A stretch of 64,000 nt of DNA from Streptomyces sp. P3 (GCF_003032475.1 NZ_CP028369.1:6944001-7008000); one strand, 5' to 3'; positions 9,694 to 20,946 are shown, counted from the stretch's first letter. Notes: a model not told the origin generated them from the letters alone. Program-made: numbers and translations.

Positions 9694-10436
9694 GCACCAC
9701 GGTCGAGCCGGTGACGGGCCGAATCCACTCCTGGGACCTGTCCACGGGAGTGGACGGTCCCGGGACCCGGTTCGTGCTGTTCCTCAGCGGCTGCCCGCTG
9801 CGCTGCCTGTACTGCGCCAACCCGGACACCTGGCACCTGCGCGACGGCGAGCGGAGGACCGTCGACGAGGTGATGGCCGAGATCGAGAAGTACCGGCCCT
9901 TCATCGCCACCGCCGGCGGGGGAGTGACCCTCACCGGCGGCGAGGCCCTGTTGCAGCCCACGTTCACGGCCGGGGTCTTCCGCCGCTGCAAGGAACTCGG
10001 TCTGCACACCGCCCTCGACACCTCCGGCTTCCTCGGCGCCCGCGCCACCGACGAACTCCTCGCGGACACCGACCTGGTCCTGCTGGACATCAAGTCCTTC
10101 GACATCCGCACCTACCGGAAGCTGACCGGCCAGGACCTCTCCCCGACGCTCGACTTCGCCACCCGCCTGGACCGGCTCGGCGTCCCGGTGTGGATCCGCT
10201 ATGTCCTCGTGCCCGGCTGGACCGACGACCCGGCGGCCGTCGACGGGCTCGGTGCGTTCCTCGCCGGGCTGGCCAACGTCGACCGGGTGGACGTCCTGCC
10301 GTTCCACAAGCTCGGCGCCCACAAGTACGACGCGCTGGGCATCCCCTTCCCCCTGCGCGACACCGCCACGCCGGACCCGGATCTGACGGAACGGGTACGC
10401 GAGCAGTTCCGCGAGCACGGACTGCGAGCGCTCTGA
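9690..10436 (+). CDS. pflA: Pyruvate formate-lyase activating enzyme
   Basis: Encodes 248 residues (E. coli PflA has 246). This radical SAM protein uses a [4Fe-4S] cluster and S-adenosylmethionine to install the glycyl radical on PflB. The cluster motif is C35-x3-C39-x2-C42 ([10 protein letters not shown]), and GGEAL of the SAM-binding region follows at about residue 86. The GTG start at 9690 overlaps the pflB stop (GTGA), so the two are translationally coupled, which fits their one-to-one working partnership. No separate promoter is visible. Confidence 0.95.
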   Translation: MSTTVEPVTGRIHSWDLSTGVDGPGTRFVLFLSGCPLRCLYCANPDTWHLRDGERRTVDEVMAEIEKYRPFIATAGGGVTLTGGEALLQPTFTAGVFRRCKELGLHTALDTSGFLGARATDELLADTDLVLLDIKSFDIRTYRKLTGQDLSPTLDFATRLDRLGVPVWIRYVLVPGWTDDPAAVDGLGAFLAGLANVDRVDVLPFHKLGAHKYDALGIPFPLRDTATPDPDLTERVREQFREHGLRAL

Positions 10437-10878
10437 AGGCGTCGCCCTGCCTCGCCCCGCGTCGCACGGTCGATGTGCGGCCGCTCGAGCGCCGGGCCGT
10501 CCGTCCCGCCGATCGCACAGGGCGCTGGCGTCCTGGATGCCGTCGCGTACCGGCATCCGCGGGTCGGCGGGCGCGCACGGGTCCTCGTAGGCGTACGTCC
10601 GCGGGTGATCGCGTGGCCGAACGAACCTCCCGGGATGCGGACGACCCCGTTCGTCCAGGGGGACGGTCTGCGGCTGCCGACGACGTCCTCGCTCCGGGCG
10701 TCGGCGGGCCGGGCTCCCGCGGGCGGACGACGTGCTGAGCTCGGCAGGGCCGACCGGCCCTGGCCCTTCGGCCCGGGATCGCGCAAGATCTGCGGTAGAC
10801 AGGGACCGGTCGCGTCGCGCCCAGCGGGCCGCGGCCGGTGCAGCATTCGGACAGCGCGGAACGAGGAGCGTTTTTTTC
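10437..10878. other. Intergenic region upstream of the response regulator
   Basis: No supported gene in 440 bp. It contains the perfect-looking dyad at 10745-10762 and a possible half site, GGGACCGGTC, at 10802-10811. A run of seven T residues (10871-10877) lies between the ribosome site and the next start codon, which is odd in DNA this GC-rich. Confidence 0.55.
10745..10762. promoter_or_regulatory. Hypoxia-type dyad upstream of the response regulator
   Basis: CAGGGCCGACCGGCCCTG is an almost perfect 18-bp inverted repeat, 117 bp before the regulator start, with core GGGCC-GACC-GGCCC. The same core recurs exactly at 20982-20995 before the PPOX-fold gene. The position suggests autoregulation by the encoded regulator; this is inferred. 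Confidence 0.6.
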
Positions 10879-11571
10879 ATGGCGGAAGGCGAGCAGTCCG
10901 GCCCCGGCGACCCGATCAGGGTCTTCCTTCTGGACGACCACGAGGTGGTACGGCGAGGGGTGCACGACCTGCTGAACGACGAACCGGACATCACCGTCGT
11001 CGGCGAGGCCGCCAATGTCGAGCAGGCCTTGGTACGCGTGCCCGCACTGCGCCCGCAGGTGGCGGTGCTGGACGTGCGCCTGCCCGACGGCGACGGTGTG
11101 ACCGTGTGCCGGGAGCTGCGCTCGCAGATGCCCGAGCTGGTCTGCCTGATGCTGACCTCGTTCGACGACGAGGAGGCCCTGCTGGACTCGATCATGGCAG
11201 GGGCGTCCGGCTATGTGCTGAAGCAGATCAAGGGGTCCGACCTGGTGGCGGCCGTGCGCACGGTGGCCGCCGGCCAGTCCCTGCTCGATCCCAGCGCCAC
11301 CGCCAGGCTGATGGCCCGGCTGCGCCAGGGCCAGGAGCCGGAGCCCGCGCCCGACTCCCTGCCGGATCTGACCGAGCGGGAGCGGGAGATCCTGGCCCTG
11401 ATCGGCGAGGGACTGACCAACCGCCAGATCGGCCAGCGGCTCTACCTCGCCGAGAAGACGGTGAAGAACCACATCTCCCGGCTGCTGGCCAAGCTCGGTG
11501 TGGAGCGTCGCATCCAGGCCGCCGTCATCGCCACCCAGGCCCAGGACCGTCTCAAGCACGAAGGCCGCTGA
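10879..11571 (+). CDS. NarL/LuxR-family response regulator, DevR/OsdR-like
   Basis: Encodes 230 residues from ATG 10879 with an ACGAGGAG ribosome site. The receiver domain (about residues 13-130) has the acidic pair Asp19-Asp20, phosphoacceptor Asp65 in [10 protein letters not shown], the conserved Thr in LMLTSFDD and Lys in GYVLKQI. A LuxR-type HTH occupies about 165-225 ([22 protein letters not shown]). Sequence style and setting (nar, pfl, Acg-like, PPOX genes) match DevR/DosR of Mycobacterium and OsdR of Streptomyces, which respond to oxygen loss and NO via haem or redox kinases. No cognate sensor kinase lies in this part of the window, so the partner must be elsewhere. It is the prime candidate to bind the shared dyads. 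Confidence 0.88.
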   Translation: MAEGEQSGPGDPIRVFLLDDHEVVRRGVHDLLNDEPDITVVGEAANVEQALVRVPALRPQVAVLDVRLPDGDGVTVCRELRSQMPELVCLMLTSFDDEEALLDSIMAGASGYVLKQIKGSDLVAAVRTVAAGQSLLDPSATARLMARLRQGQEPEPAPDSLPDLTEREREILALIGEGLTNRQIGQRLYLAEKTVKNHISRLLAKLGVERRIQAAVIATQAQDRLKHEGR

Positions 11572-11996
11572 AGCCGCCGGACGGAGCGTGGGACACCCCG
11601 TAGGGGCAGAGCCTGCCGAGCTCGTAGGGTGGCCGTCCGATCAGCCGGTGCGCGAAACCGTCCCCACCGGCGCACCGTCCCCACCGGCGCGAGCCGCAGC
11701 CCACGGTGCGGTCGCGCCCTTGCGAGGACGGCGACGCCCGGGGCGGCCACGGCCGCGAAGACCGCCGGTCCGGGCAGCACGTCGGGCAAGCCGAACAGGC
11801 TGCCCTGCGGGCTGGACATGACGCTGCCGCGGCTCACGACGGGGGTGACGTCGCACGGTGGTCGGTGAGCCGGGTCGCCCAGGAGCCGCCGGTCGTCCAC
11901 TCGTCCACGGTGGGCCGGAAGGAGGCGAGCCGGCCGGTGGTCCCGGTGCGGACCCTCACCCGGCCTGTCCGGCGGCTCGCGTCCACTGCCTGCGGG
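11572..11996. other. Gap between convergent units, no supported gene
   Basis: Several overlapping frames are open but none has family resemblance, a good ribosome site and codon bias together. A minus-strand stretch from CAT 11817-11819 encodes a short hydrophobic segment (PGPAVFAAVAAPGVAVLA) but continues into unlikely sequence. Treated as non-coding. Confidence 0.5.
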
Positions 11997-12036
11997 CGGC
12001 CCCGTGCTCGCGTCGTCCGGCGCGAGCACGGGGCCG
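11997..12036. terminator. Hairpin terminator after narI
   Basis: A 16-bp perfect stem, CGGCCCCGTGCTCGCG and its complement, with an 8-nt loop, lies just beyond the narI stop (12041) on the minus strand and between it and the convergent response regulator gene. It should end the narGHJI transcript. Confidence 0.75.
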
Positions 12037-12040
12037 TTGT

Positions 12041-12817
12041 TCAGGCGGCCCGCCGGGAGCCCGACGCCGACCGCGTCCCGCCCGCTGCCGTCGGAGCCGG
12101 TGTGGCCCGTCGGCGGTAGACCAGGTAGGGCCGGGTGAGGTAGCCGACCGGGGCGCTCCACACGTGGACGAGGCGGGTGAAGGGCCAGGCGGCGAAGAGC
12201 AGGAACGCGCTCAGGGCGTGGAGCTGGAACAGCAGGGGTGCTCCGGCGATGGCTTCGGGGTGGGGTTGCAGGACGAACAGGCCGCGGAACCAGACGGAGA
12301 CGGTGGAGCGGTAGTCGTAGCCGGGGCCGAAGACGTTGTGGGCGGCGGTGGCGGTGATGCCGAGCAGGACGGTGGCGGTCAGCAGGGGGAAGAGCAGTTT
12401 GTCGCTGCGGTCGGTGCCCAGCCGGATCGATCGTGTCAGCAGGCGGCGTGCGGACAGCATGCCCAGTCCGGCGACCATGGCGATGCCCGCGACGGAGCCG
12501 GCCCAGACGGCTGTGGTGTGGTAGGCGTGTTCGGTGATGCCGGCGGCTTCGGTCCATGAGTCGGGGACGGCGAGTCCCACGACGTGTCCGGCGATCACCA
12601 TGAAGGCGCCCAGGTGGAACAGGGGGCTGCCGTAGCGCAGCCAGCGGTGTTCGAGGAGCTGGGTGGTGCGTGAGGTCCAGCCGAACTGGTCCTGCCGGTA
12701 GCGCCAGACGTGTCCGACGGCGAACACCGCGAGACAGATGTAGGGCACGGCGACCCACAGCAGCAGGTCGGCGCCGCTCGCCGACGCTGCGGCCAGGGGG
12801 GTGGGGGCGGCGCTCAT
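12041..12817 (-). CDS. narI: Respiratory nitrate reductase gamma subunit (cytochrome b)
   Basis: Encodes 258 residues with about five membrane helices, as in NarI. This subunit anchors the NarGH complex to the inner face of the membrane, carries two b haems and oxidises menaquinol. Histidines that can ligate haem are seen in the N-terminal helices (GHVWRYRQDQFGW, FHLGAFMVIAGHVVG) and the C-terminal part (LLFQLHALSAFLLFAAWPF, FTRLVHVWSAP); the last is a strong NarI signature. The start overlaps the narJ stop by 4 nt (ATGA). It is the last gene of narGHJI, followed by the hairpin at 11997-12036. Confidence 0.95.
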   Translation of the reverse strand: MSAAPTPLAAASASGADLLLWVAVPYICLAVFAVGHVWRYRQDQFGWTSRTTQLLEHRWLRYGSPLFHLGAFMVIAGHVVGLAVPDSWTEAAGITEHAYHTTAVWAGSVAGIAMVAGLGMLSARRLLTRSIRLGTDRSDKLLFPLLTATVLLGITATAAHNVFGPGYDYRSTVSVWFRGLFVLQPHPEAIAGAPLLFQLHALSAFLLFAAWPFTRLVHVWSAPVGYLTRPYLVYRRRATPAPTAAGGTRSASGSRRAA

Positions 12818-13601
12818 CGGGGGCCTTCCGTACGGCTGGTCGGAGCGGGCGGCACCTGGGTCGGCGGGGCGGCCGGCGGCGGCACGAAGGTGCCCGGCGG
12901 AGCGAACTCCCCCTCCCCGTACGTCCCGTAGGGATCGAGGCCGACCTCTTCGTTCGGCGGGCCCTCGGCGGCGAGCTGGGCCACCGCCGCGCGGTCGGCC
13001 TCGGTGGGCGGCGGCAGCAGGGTGAGCAGCGCTGCCAGGACATGCCCGTACGGGGAGTCGGCGTCGGTCAGCGCGTGCTGAATCAGTTCCAGTCCGCGCC
13101 GGTGCTGGCGCAGTGGCGCCTCGCCGCCGCCGGGTCCGGCCAGGGCGGCGAACTCCAGGACGACCGGGAGGTGGTCGGGCAGTTCGCCGCCGTCGGTGTC
13201 CCAGCCGGCGGCCTTGTACCGCTGGTTGAGGGTGAGCAGGGCCATGCCCCGGCGGCGGGTGTCGCCGTGCAGGTAGTAGGTGAGATAGAGGCTGCTCCGG
13301 CGCCGCAGGTCGAACATCTCGACGTAGTGGCGCTCCAGCGCCTCGGGGTCCTGTGCGGCGAACCAGTCGGTGAACCGGGCCAGGTGCTCCGCCGCGGGCG
13401 TGGCCGGCATGGCCTCCACCACGGCGGTCAACTCTGCCCGGGATGAGGTCAGTTCGGCGTCGGGGTACTGCAGGAGCAGCGACACGAGCCGCAGTGTCAG
13501 CGCCCGGCCCGCCGTCTCCTCGGGGGTGAGCCGGGCCGGGCGGCGTGCGGCTGCCCGGACGCGGGTGCGCACGAGGGCGGGAATCGATGCGGGCAGGGGG
13601 C

Positions 13602-13605
<4 letters not shown>
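12814..13605 (-). CDS. narJ: Nitrate reductase molybdenum-cofactor assembly chaperone
   Basis: Encodes 263 residues. NarJ is a soluble, all-helical chaperone that binds apo-NarG for molybdenum cofactor insertion and membrane docking of NarGH; it is not in the final enzyme. The core (about residues 30-200) has TorD/NarJ-like features, including LERHYVEMFDLRRRSSLYLTYY, followed by GDTRRRGMALL. The C-terminal ~40 residues are a Pro-rich tail. It overlaps narI by 4 nt and narH by 4 nt, so translation through the operon is tightly coupled. Confidence 0.94.
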
Positions 13606-15128
<1,523 letters not shown>

Positions 15129-15129
15129 G

Positions 15130-18100
15130 TCAGTACTCCACTTGCTGGCTGCGGCGGCGGATGACGGTGACCTCGTCGCGCTGGTTGCCGGTCGGGCCGT
15201 AGTAGTTGAAGGCGTAGGTGAACTGGGCGTAGCCGCCCGCGAGATGCGTGGGCTTGAGCAGCAGCCGGGTCAGGGAGTTGTGGATGCCGCCGCGCTTCCC
15301 GCTGACCTCGGTCTTCGGGACGTTCACATTGCGGTCCTGCGCGTGGTACATGTACACCGTGCCCTCCGGCATGCGGTGCGTGACCACCGCGCGGGCCGCG
15401 ACGACGCCGTTGCGGTTGTACGCCTCGATCCACTCGTTGTCCTTGACGCCGATCTTCTCGGCGTCGCCGGTGGACATCCAGATCGTGGGTCCGCCGCGGG
15501 ACAGGTCGAGCATGTACTTGTTGTCCTGGTAGTTCGAGTGGATGGACCACTTCGAGTGCGGGGTCAGGTATCGCACCGTCACCTCCGCCCGTCCGTCCTC
15601 GCGCAGATGCTCGTCGCCGTAGTGCCGGGGCGCGTTCAACGGGGGCCGGTAGACGGGAAGTTGCTCGCCGAGTTCGGTCATCCAGTCGTGCTGGACGAAG
15701 AAGTGCTGGCGGCCGGTGAGGGTGTGCCAGGGCTTCTTGTGCTCGGTGTTGATGACGAAGGGGGAGTAGCGGCGGCCCCCGGTCTCCGAGCCGGACCACT
15801 CGTAGGAGGTGATCACGGACCGGGGCTGGGTGCGGGTGTCGGCGAAGGTGATCCGCTCGGCCTCGCGTTCGGAGGCGAGTTCCACCAGGCCCTCGCTGCC
15901 GGTCTGCCGCTCCAGTTCGCGGAAGCCCTCGGTGGCCAGCCGGCCGTTGGTGGTCCCGGACAGGGCGAGGATCGCCTCGCACATGTGGGACGCGGTGGCC
16001 AGGGAGGGCCGTCCGGCAGCGACTCCGTCCCTGACGGTGCCGTTGCGGTGCCGGAGGTCGTCGATCTCGCGGTCCGGGTGGACGGTGACGCCCTTGGTGG
16101 TGGTGCCCAGCGTGTCCAGCAGCGGGCCGACGGCGCGCATCTTCTGCGCGATCGCGCCGTAGTCCCGCTCGATGACGACGAGTTTGGGCATGGTGCGCCC
16201 CGGGACCGGCTCGCACTCCCCGTTCTTCCAGTCCCGCACCACGCCGCCCGGCTGGGCGAGCTCGTCGGGGGTGTCGTGCAGCAGCGGCACCGCGAGGACG
16301 TCGGTACGCGTCCCCAGATGCCGGGCCGCCAGCTCGCTGAACCGGTCGGCGATGGTGAGGAAGGTGTCGTAGTCGGTGCGGGCCTGCCAGGGCGGGGCTA
16401 TGGCCGGGGTGAAGGCGTGCACGAAGGGGTGCATGTCCGTGCTGGACAGGTCGTCCTTCTCGTACCAGGTCGCGGCCGGCAGGACGACGTCGGAGAGCAG
16501 GCCGGTCGAGGTCATCCGGAAGTCCATGGTGACCAGCAGGTCGAGCTTGCCCTCGGGAGCCTCGTCCCGCCACACCACGTCCTTCGGCCGGTGCTCGGGC
16601 GGGGTCTCCTCGGAGCGGACCGCCGTGTCCGTGCCCAGCAGATGGCGCAGGAAGTACTCGTTGCCCTTGCCGGACGAGCCCAGCAGGTTCGCCCGCCACA
16701 CGGTCAGCACCCGCGGGAAGTTGGCCGGGTCGTCGGGGTCCTCGGCGGCGAACCGCAGCCGCCCCGACTTCAGCTCGTCGACGATGTGCTCGGCGACCGG
16801 ACGGCCCTGGGCGGCCGCCTCGTCCGTCAGGTCCAGCGGGTTGCGGTTGAAGCCGGGGTGGCCGGGCGTCCAGCCCAGGCGTACGGCCTGCGCCAGGCAG
16901 TCGGCGAACCCCTTGCCCTTGAACCGTCCTTCCCCCAGCGGGGAGGCCAGTTCCTCGGGTCCGAACGCCTCGTAGCGCCACTGGTCGGTGTGGAGGTACC
17001 AGTACGACGTGCCGGCCATGTGGCGGGTGGGCCGCTGCCAGTCGAAGGCGAACGACAGGTGCTGCTGCCCGGTGACCGGGCGGACCTTCTCCTGGCCGAC
17101 GTAGTGCGCCCAGCCGCCGCCGTTGACGCCCTGGCAGCCGGTCATGGTCGTCAGCGCCAGGAACGCCCGGTAGATGGTGTCGGAGTGGAACCAGTGGTTG
17201 GTGCCGGCTCCCATCGCGATCATCGAACGGCCGTTGGTGCGCTCGGCGTTGCGGGCGAACTCACGGGCGATCCGGGCCGCCTGCTCGGCCGGCACCGACG
17301 TGATCGTCTCCTGCCAGGCCGGGGTGCAGGGCTCGCTCGCGTCCTCGTACGAGGACGGCCAGCTGCCGGGCAGCCCCGGCCGCCGCACCCCGTACTGCGC
17401 CAGCATCAGGTCGAAGACCGTGGTGACCAGGCGCCCGCCGATCCGCCGCACAGGTACCCCGCGCACCATGACCGAGCCGCCTTCCGTGCTGCCCTCGTCG
17501 AAGCGGGGCAGGGCGATCTCGACGGTGTCCTCGGCGCGGTCGATCAGGCTCAACTCGGGCACGGTCCCGCCCAGGTCGAGGTTCCAGCGGCCTCGCCCGG
17601 CTTCCCCCCACCGGAAGCCGAGCGAGCCGCCGGGGACCACCGGTTCACCGGTGGCCCGGTCCAGAAGTACGGTCTTGGACTCGGCGTGCTCCGTGTCGTG
17701 TCCGAGGTCGGCGGCGGTCAGGAACCCCTCCGGGACGAGACCGCGTTCGTGCTCGCGCAGGGTCACCAGGAACGGGGCGTCGGTGAACGTGCGCAGGTAT
17801 TCCTGGAAGTAGGGCACTTCGCGGTCGACGAGGAACTCGCGCAGGACGACGTGCCCCATGGCCATCGCGAGCGCGCCGTCGGTGCCGGGGTGCGGGGAGA
17901 GCCATTCGTCGGCGTGCTTGACGTTGTCGGCGTAGTCGGGGCTCACCGCCACGACCTTGGTGCCGTTGTAGCGGGTCTCGGTGAGGAAGTGCGCGTCGGG
18001 TGTGCGGGTGACGGGGATGTTCGAGCCCCACATGATCAGATAGCCCGCGTTCCACCAGTCCGCGGCCTCCGGCACGTCGGTCTGGTCGCCGAACACCTGC

Positions 18101-18828
18101 GGGGAGGCGACCGGCAGGTCGGCGTACCAGTCGTAGAAGGAGAGCAGCGTGCCGCCGATCAGGGACGTGTAGCGGGCGCCGGCCGCGAAGGACGCCATCG
18201 ACATCGCCGGGATCGGGGAGAATCCGGCGACGCGGTCGGGGCCGTACGCCTTGACGGTGTGGACCTGGGCGGCGGCGATCAGCTCGGACACCTCGTCCCA
18301 GTCGGCGCGCACCAGACCGCCCTTGCCACGGGCCCGCTTGTAGGCACGGGCCTTCGCCGGATCGCCGGTGATCTCCGCCCAGGCCGCCACCGGGTCGCCG
18401 AGCCGCTTGCGGGCCTCACGCCACAGCTTCAGCAGCGCCCCGCGCACATACGGGTAGCGGACCCGGCTGGGCGAGTAGGTGTACCAGGAGAACGACGCGC
18501 CGCGGGGGCAGCCGCGCGGCTCGTACTCGGGGCAGTCGGCGCCGATCGACGGGTAGTCGGTGGCCTGGTGCTCCCAGGTGATGATGCCGTCCTTGACGTA
18601 CACCATCCACGAGCAGGAACCGGTGCAGTTCACGCCGTGCGTGGACCGCACCACCTTGTCGTGCGACCAGCGGTCCCGGTAGAAGCCTTCCCACTTGCCG
18701 TCGTTCTCGCCGAACACGGCGCGCCCGTCGGCGGACACCTCGCTGCGGGTGAGCAGCCTGCGGGCGGCGAGCGGCCAGCCTTCACCGGCCGCCGACGCCT
18801 GACGCCGTGCGTTCTGATCGTTCTCCAT
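15130..18828 (-). CDS. narG: Respiratory nitrate reductase alpha subunit (molybdenum catalytic)
   Basis: Encodes 1232 residues from ATG 18828 (E. coli NarG has 1247). It reduces nitrate to nitrite at a Mo-bis-MGD centre on the cytoplasmic side of the membrane. The N-terminal FS0 iron-sulfur ligands are His64, Cys68, Cys72 and Cys107 (HGVNCTGSC ... RGC), with the same spacing as E. coli His49/Cys53/Cys57/Cys92. The Mo-ligand region YDWYADLPVASPQ is conserved. The extended reading frame to 19014 has no family resemblance, so the MEND start is preferred. It leads the narGHJI operon; with narK and the dyad at 18922 it resembles the nar2 cluster of S. coelicolor. Confidence 0.97.
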   Translation of the reverse strand: MENDQNARRQASAAGEGWPLAARRLLTRSEVSADGRAVFGENDGKWEGFYRDRWSHDKVVRSTHGVNCTGSCSWMVYVKDGIITWEHQATDYPSIGADCPEYEPRGCPRGASFSWYTYSPSRVRYPYVRGALLKLWREARKRLGDPVAAWAEITGDPAKARAYKRARGKGGLVRADWDEVSELIAAAQVHTVKAYGPDRVAGFSPIPAMSMASFAAGARYTSLIGGTLLSFYDWYADLPVASPQVFGDQTDVPEAADWWNAGYLIMWGSNIPVTRTPDAHFLTETRYNGTKVVAVSPDYADNVKHADEWLSPHPGTDGALAMAMGHVVLREFLVDREVPYFQEYLRTFTDAPFLVTLREHERGLVPEGFLTAADLGHDTEHAESKTVLLDRATGEPVVPGGSLGFRWGEAGRGRWNLDLGGTVPELSLIDRAEDTVEIALPRFDEGSTEGGSVMVRGVPVRRIGGRLVTTVFDLMLAQYGVRRPGLPGSWPSSYEDASEPCTPAWQETITSVPAEQAARIAREFARNAERTNGRSMIAMGAGTNHWFHSDTIYRAFLALTTMTGCQGVNGGGWAHYVGQEKVRPVTGQQHLSFAFDWQRPTRHMAGTSYWYLHTDQWRYEAFGPEELASPLGEGRFKGKGFADCLAQAVRLGWTPGHPGFNRNPLDLTDEAAAQGRPVAEHIVDELKSGRLRFAAEDPDDPANFPRVLTVWRANLLGSSGKGNEYFLRHLLGTDTAVRSEETPPEHRPKDVVWRDEAPEGKLDLLVTMDFRMTSTGLLSDVVLPAATWYEKDDLSSTDMHPFVHAFTPAIAPPWQARTDYDTFLTIADRFSELAARHLGTRTDVLAVPLLHDTPDELAQPGGVVRDWKNGECEPVPGRTMPKLVVIERDYGAIAQKMRAVGPLLDTLGTTTKGVTVHPDREIDDLRHRNGTVRDGVAAGRPSLATASHMCEAILALSGTTNGRLATEGFRELERQTGSEGLVELASEREAERITFADTRTQPRSVITSYEWSGSETGGRRYSPFVINTEHKKPWHTLTGRQHFFVQHDWMTELGEQLPVYRPPLNAPRHYGDEHLREDGRAEVTVRYLTPHSKWSIHSNYQDNKYMLDLSRGGPTIWMSTGDAEKIGVKDNEWIEAYNRNGVVAARAVVTHRMPEGTVYMYHAQDRNVNVPKTEVSGKRGGIHNSLTRLLLKPTHLAGGYAQFTYAFNYYGPTGNQRDEVTVIRRRSQQVEY

Positions 18829-18919
18829 GGCTGGGAACGCTAGGCGGTGCCGACCGTGCCGCACCTGGGGCCGGCGGTCCCTGCCGGACGGCCTTTCGGC
18901 CCCCTTGGGGACGCCGTGA

Positions 18920-18937
18920 CAGGGACCATTGGCCCTG
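18920..18937. promoter_or_regulatory. Hypoxia-type dyad upstream of narG
   Basis: CAGGGACCATTGGCCCTG is an 18-bp inverted repeat with core GGGAC-CATT-GGCCC, 94 bp upstream of the narG start on the minus strand. It is among the best matches to the shared motif and to DevR-like boxes. Confidence 0.62.
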
Positions 18938-19301
18938 GTGCCGGGGTCGGTCGGCCGGGGAGCCGGGCAGGCCCTCCATGCAGCCGGGTACGGATCGAAC
19001 CGCAGATGCCGCATCGTCCAGCTCGTCCTGATGCCACCGCAGCGGCATACCGTTGGCGGCCTCCGGCGCCGCTAGAGAGCCGCTCGCGCCCCGGGCCCCC
19101 GCCCCGGCATCGCCTCGGCGGACACCGACCCGCCAGCCCGCGCCTCCTCTCCGAGGGCCGCGATCCACGGCACCTGGTGGAGGGGAGAACCCGTCAAGAG
19201 CGTCTGACGGCACGTCCCCCTCCGCCCTGCGCGCCTGGAGGAGGCCCGACTGCCGGCGCCGTGGCCCGGCTCGTGGATCGAGGCCGCATGGCCCGTCGGG
19301 A

Positions 19302-19316
19302 GGGGCCGGTCAACCC
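19302..19316. promoter_or_regulatory. Hypoxia-type dyad upstream of the nitroreductase
   Basis: GGGGCCGGTCAACCC lies 66 bp before the nitroreductase start, within the larger repeat GGGAGGGGCCGGTCAACCCTCCC spread over 19298-19320. It is a weaker match to the shared motif because the right half is AACCC rather than GGCCC. Confidence 0.45.
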
Positions 19317-19381
19317 TCCCGGGCAGCGAGATGTCCGCAGAAGGTTGTCGGACACGAGGAAGAGCAGGTGAAGGAGCCCAG

Positions 19382-20365
19382 ATGCAGACCGGGGAAGTCG
19401 ACGCCACAGCCGTTCAGGCCCTGCTGGCCGCGGCGGTGGCGGCACCGTCGATCCACAACACCCAGCCCTGGCGGTTCCGTCTGGATCCGGACAGCCGGTC
19501 GATCGAGGTCCGTGTCGACCGGGAACGCTGGTTGCCGAGGACCGATCCGGAGCGGCGGGCCCAGTACCTGTCGGTGGGCGCGGCCGTTTTCAACCTCCGC
19601 CTGGCCGCCGCGCATCTGGGCTGGAATACCGTCGTGCGGCTGCTCCCCGCCGCGGACGATCACGATCCGCCGGCCACGGTGCGACTGACGATCGGGCCCG
19701 TGGCCGAGGGGCAGGCGTCCCTGGACGTCCTGTACGAGGCCATCGAGCGACGCCACACGAGCCGGATGCCCTTCACCGGCCGGCCGGTCCCGGAGCCGAT
19801 CGTGACGGAGATGATCGGCTCGGCCAGGAGCGAGGGCGCGTACCTGGACGTCCCCGACATCGTGGGGACCCGGCGCCTGTTGCGGCTGACCGAGGCGGCC
19901 GAGGCCCGCAACGCCGGCCGCCCGGACCGTAAGGCCGAGGCACGCACCTGGGTCACCGCCCCGGGGGCGGACACCTCCTACGGCATTCCCCTCGCAGCCC
20001 TGGGCCCGCCGGACGCCTCCGGGCGGATGCCGATGCGGGACTTCACCGGAGAACTCCCGGCGTCACGCCCGCCGGTCCTGCGCTTCGAGCGCCACGCCCA
20101 GGTGGCCCTGCTGTGGACCGAGCGCGACCGGCGGGAGGACTGGCTGAGGGCGGGCCAGGCCCTGCAGCGCGTGCTGCTCACGGCGACCCTGCGCGGGGTG
20201 CGCACCTCGATGCTGCACCAGGCGATGGAGTGGCCGGACCTGCGGGCGGCGCTGGCCGGATCGAGGCAGCGGCGCTGCCCGCAGCTGCTGATCCGCTTCG
20301 GATACGGTCCGGACGGCGGCAGGACGCCCCGCGCGTCTGCACGACCGGTGACCGGTGACCGGTGA
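19382..20365 (+). CDS. Acg-family FMN nitroreductase-like protein
   Basis: Encodes 327 residues from ATG 19382 after AAGGAG. The N-terminal APSIHNTQPWRF motif is the FMN-phosphate-binding signature of the Acg branch of nitroreductases, followed by a second nitroreductase-like half with FERHAQVALLWT and a C-terminal CPQLLIRFGYG. The family contains a duplicated fold that retains FMN but covers the active site (established for M. smegmatis Acg), so it may store or sequester flavin rather than reduce substrates. acg (Rv2032) is one of the most strongly induced DosR-regulon genes in M. tuberculosis, which fits the neighbouring response regulator and the dyad at 19302. Confidence 0.9.
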   Translation: MQTGEVDATAVQALLAAAVAAPSIHNTQPWRFRLDPDSRSIEVRVDRERWLPRTDPERRAQYLSVGAAVFNLRLAAAHLGWNTVVRLLPAADDHDPPATVRLTIGPVAEGQASLDVLYEAIERRHTSRMPFTGRPVPEPIVTEMIGSARSEGAYLDVPDIVGTRRLLRLTEAAEARNAGRPDRKAEARTWVTAPGADTSYGIPLAALGPPDASGRMPMRDFTGELPASRPPVLRFERHAQVALLWTERDRREDWLRAGQALQRVLLTATLRGVRTSMLHQAMEWPDLRAALAGSRQRRCPQLLIRFGYGPDGGRTPRASARPVTGDR

Positions 20366-20523
20366 CGTGGCGGGACCGGAGCCGGGGGCGCCGGTCTGAA
20401 GCACCGACGCGGGCACGGTACGAGGGCCGGGCCGACGAATCGCCTGCGCGCCGCCGGCTCGCGCCGGTCCGCTCGGCAGGCGTCGGATCCCGGCGCTCGC
20501 AGCGGGACGCGGCTCAGGACCCC

Positions 20524-20946
20524 TTACCGCGTGACGTGCGCTCCGGTGAGTTCGCGTCCGGTGACCATCTCGGACTTGATGCGTATGAATGCCGGGTTGT
20601 GCAGGGGCATCCAGGAGCTGGGGCCGGTGTGTGAGAGGCGTTCGTGTTCGGCGGGGTCGGTCACGACGGTGGCCCGTCCGGTGACGACCACGCTCCAGCC
20701 GGAGCGGGTGGCCGCGTCGAACTCGTCCGCCTCGAAGGCGACCACGACGCCGTCGATGGCGCGTGCGAGGTCCGAGTCCGGTGAGGTGCACAGCAGGACG
20801 GAGGCGTCGGTGTCCAGGGAGAAGTTGATGGGCAGGACCGCGGGCAGTGCCTGCCGGGTGTACACCACGCGGCCGACGGGCACCTTGGCCAGCAGGCGCA
20901 GGCACTCCTGCCGGTCGAGTGCGCGAAAGGCGTCGTTCTGGGACAT
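20524..20946 (-). CDS. Pyridoxamine 5'-phosphate oxidase-fold flavin/F420-binding protein
   Basis: Encodes 140 residues from ATG 20946. It is a small split-barrel (PPOX) protein: LAKVPVGRVVYTRQALPAVLPINF near the N-terminus is typical, then SVLLCTSPDSDLARAIDG and a central GWSVVVTGRATVV strand. Members bind FMN or F420 and dimerise; many are redox enzymes of unknown substrate. Several PPOX-like proteins belong to hypoxia regulons in actinobacteria. The dyad at 20982-20995 is 36 bp upstream and identical in its core to that before the response regulator. The frame extends upstream to 20997, but that would read through the dyad, so ATG 20946 is favoured. Confidence 0.88.
   Translation of the reverse strand: MSQNDAFRALDRQECLRLLAKVPVGRVVYTRQALPAVLPINFSLDTDASVLLCTSPDSDLARAIDGVVVAFEADEFDAATRSGWSVVVTGRATVVTDPAEHERLSHTGPSSWMPLHNPAFIRIKSEMVTGRELTGAHVTR

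Larger units (their letters stand above)
18829..19381. other. Divergent regulatory region, narG / nitroreductase
   Basis: No gene is supported in this 553-bp region between divergent narG and the Acg-like nitroreductase. It holds two hypoxia-type dyads, at 18922 and 19302, one near each gene, consistent with two separately controlled promoters. Confidence 0.6.
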
